This document shows positions 5,551 to 6,581 of a stretch of DNA of 6,581 nt, in pieces. The stretch is from JBCCZC01 sp039188505 (lineage in GTDB: Bacteria > Pseudomonadota > Gammaproteobacteria > Xanthomonadales > SZUA-38). Numbering within the stretch: position 1 is the first letter of the stretch; each line of letters starts with the position of its first letter. Below the pieces are notes generated by a model, which was given only the letters and a program-made list of their open reading frames with translations, made no database searches and was not told where the DNA came from. The stretch is from positions 1 through 6,581 of the forward strand of contig JBCCZC010000328.1 in assembly GCA_039188505.1 (NCBI GenBank), in the 5' to 3' direction. The translations under genes and the position numbers were made by a program.

Positions 5551-5580
5551 ATGCATGCGGAAAGGAACGCTTCGAGATGA
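5551..5580 (+). CDS. Possible nine-codon leader peptide overlapping the synthase start
   Basis: ATG 5551 is preceded by AAAGGAG (5536-5542, spacing 8), the best ribosome site in the region. It reads MHAERNASR, then TGA at 5578-5580, which overlaps the ATGATG of the synthase. Ribosomes finishing here would be placed to reinitiate at 5577 or 5580, so it may couple or tune translation of the synthase. The synthase has a weaker site of its own (AAAGGA, 5561-5566) inside this mini-ORF. Chance cannot be excluded at this length. Confidence 0.35.
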   Translation: MHAERNASR

Positions 5581-6581
5581 TGGCTGCCCAGCTCAGCCTC
5601 GGTGTGCTCAGCGCGATCGTGGCCACATTTCTGGTCTGGACGATGGTGGAGTTCGCCCGGCATCAGCGTCGGGTGCCGGTCCTCCGGCACCGGATCCACG
5701 TCAACGGGACCCGGGGCAAGTCGAGCGTGACCCGGCTCATCGGAGCAGGGCTGCGGGCCGGCGGGGTCAACGTCGTGACCAAGGTTACCGGGACCTTTCC
5801 GCGGCTCATCACGATGGACGGGCGCGACGTCGTCGTGCACCGCCGGGCGGCGGCCACGATCCTCGAGCAGCTGGACATTATCCGCTTCTGCACCGAGCAG
5901 CGCGTCGAAGCGGTGGTGATCGAATGCATGGCCCTCGAGCCCGCATTCCAGCGCATCACCGAGGAACAGATGGTGCACGCCACGCTGAGCGTGATGACCA
6001 ACGTCCGCCTCGACCACACGGACGTGATGGGCCCGACGCTCCGCGACGTGGGCCGCTCGATGGCGAATACGATCCCGCGGGACGGACGTGTGCTGACGTC
6101 GGCTACCGAGAACGTCGATCTCGTGTGCGAGCTGGCGCGGGAGCGCGGCGCTGCGGTCGACGTCATCGATCCGGGCACGGTGACCCAGGCGGAAAGCGCC
6201 CGCTTCCCGTACATCGAACATCGCGAGAACATCGCGCTGGCGCTCGCGGTCTGCGCCGAGCTCGGGGTCGCCCGCGACCGCGCCCTCGACGGCATGGTGG
6301 CCGCGCGGCCGGACGCGGGCGTGCTGACGCGCTCGACGATTCACCGCGATGAGATCTCGGCGACGCTCTACAACGCGTTCGCCGCCAATGATCCGGACTC
6401 GTCCCTCATGATCTGGCGGATGCTAGGCCGCGAGGGGCACCTGCGCGGCCAGGCCTTCGTGCTGCTGAACAGTCGCGCGGACCGCAAGGAACGGTCGGAG
6501 CAGCTCGCGACGTTGATCGGTCGCGAGCTTCAGCACGAGGTTGACGCCGTGTTCGTGATGGGGCGTCCGACGGATGCCGTC
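5577..6581 (+). CDS. pgsB: Poly-gamma-glutamate synthase PgsB/CapB (3' end beyond window)
   Basis: 335 residues are visible, and the frame is open to the window edge; Bacillus PgsB is about 390 residues, so most of the enzyme is present. This Mur-ligase-like, ATP-dependent amide ligase joins glutamates through the gamma carboxyl at the inner membrane, together with PgsC and PgsA. An N-terminal membrane segment lies at about 6-26, then a basic RHQRR stretch as in PgsB. The ATP loop is HVNGTRGKSSVTRL (41-54). TKVTGTFPRLI (68-78), VVIECMALEP (113-122) and MTNVRLDHTDVMGPT (140-154) are hallmark segments of the family and hold the expected acidic and His residues. LNSRADRKERS (297-307) is the C-terminal domain start. 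ATG 5577 is the first start after an in-frame TGA at 5511; ATG 5580 is an alternative. pgsC/capC and pgsA/capA would be expected downstream, outside the window. The promoter at 5478 suggests control by the ECF system. Confidence 0.9.
   Translation, partial: MMAAQLSLGVLSAIVATFLVWTMVEFARHQRRVPVLRHRIHVNGTRGKSSVTRLIGAGLRAGGVNVVTKVTGTFPRLITMDGRDVVVHRRAAATILEQLDIIRFCTEQRVEAVVIECMALEPAFQRITEEQMVHATLSVMTNVRLDHTDVMGPTLRDVGRSMANTIPRDGRVLTSATENVDLVCELARERGAAVDVIDPGTVTQAESARFPYIEHRENIALALAVCAELGVARDRALDGMVAARPDAGVLTRSTIHRDEISATLYNAFAANDPDSSLMIWRMLGREGHLRGQAFVLLNSRADRKERSEQLATLIGRELQHEVDAVFVMGRPTDAV

Noticed and set aside
5547..6352. Overlapping frames on both strands across the synthase gene
   Set aside because: The synthase frame from 5577 carries all PgsB hallmark segments. 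The others are Arg/His/Pro-rich shadows.

Overview
The window is a high-GC, gene-dense bacterial segment (roughly two thirds G+C by eye). It fits a proteobacterium with an outer membrane and periplasm: there is an ECF sigma factor with a one-pass membrane anti-sigma factor, and two exported proteins. The G8/beta-helix protein ends in a DGFE tail, which from memory resembles tails of secreted proteins in Xanthomonadales/Chromatiales-type gammaproteobacteria. The phylum-level guess is inference only.

Layout from left to right. Bases 53-481 (minus strand) encode a small exported protein whose mature part is almost entirely a perfect EDDV tetrapeptide repeat (17 copies). Diverging from it on the plus strand is a tightly overlapping three-gene operon: an ECF sigma factor (587-1081), a membrane anti-sigma factor (1078-1803, ATGA overlap) and a class I SAM-dependent methyltransferase (1800-2450, GTGA overlap). 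After a 141-base gap comes a large exported G8-domain/parallel beta-helix protein with a CSPG/cadherin-like repeat. It starts at 2592 and its natural end is 5429, but an in-frame TAG at 4254-4256 splits it in two. After a GC-rich hairpin and a 147-base gap, a PgsB/CapB-type poly-gamma-glutamate synthase starts at 5577 and runs off the right edge.

The main finding is that all four intergenic gene starts carry the same ECF-style promoter, GGAATAR-N15-CGTY (that is, GGAAT-17-CGTC/T). One lies before the EDDV-repeat gene (minus strand), one before the sigma factor, one before the G8 protein and one before pgsB. Other GGAAT words that I checked inside genes lack a CGTC/CGTT at the same distance. 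The simplest reading is a compact, self-regulating ECF regulon. The sigma factor would switch on its own operon, a polyacidic exported protein, a large beta-helix surface or secreted protein and a poly-gamma-glutamate capsule locus. Together these would be an envelope programme that puts polyanions and a carbohydrate-active or adhesive protein outside the cell. The regulon and the polyanion theme are inferences; the motifs and gene identities are read from the sequence.
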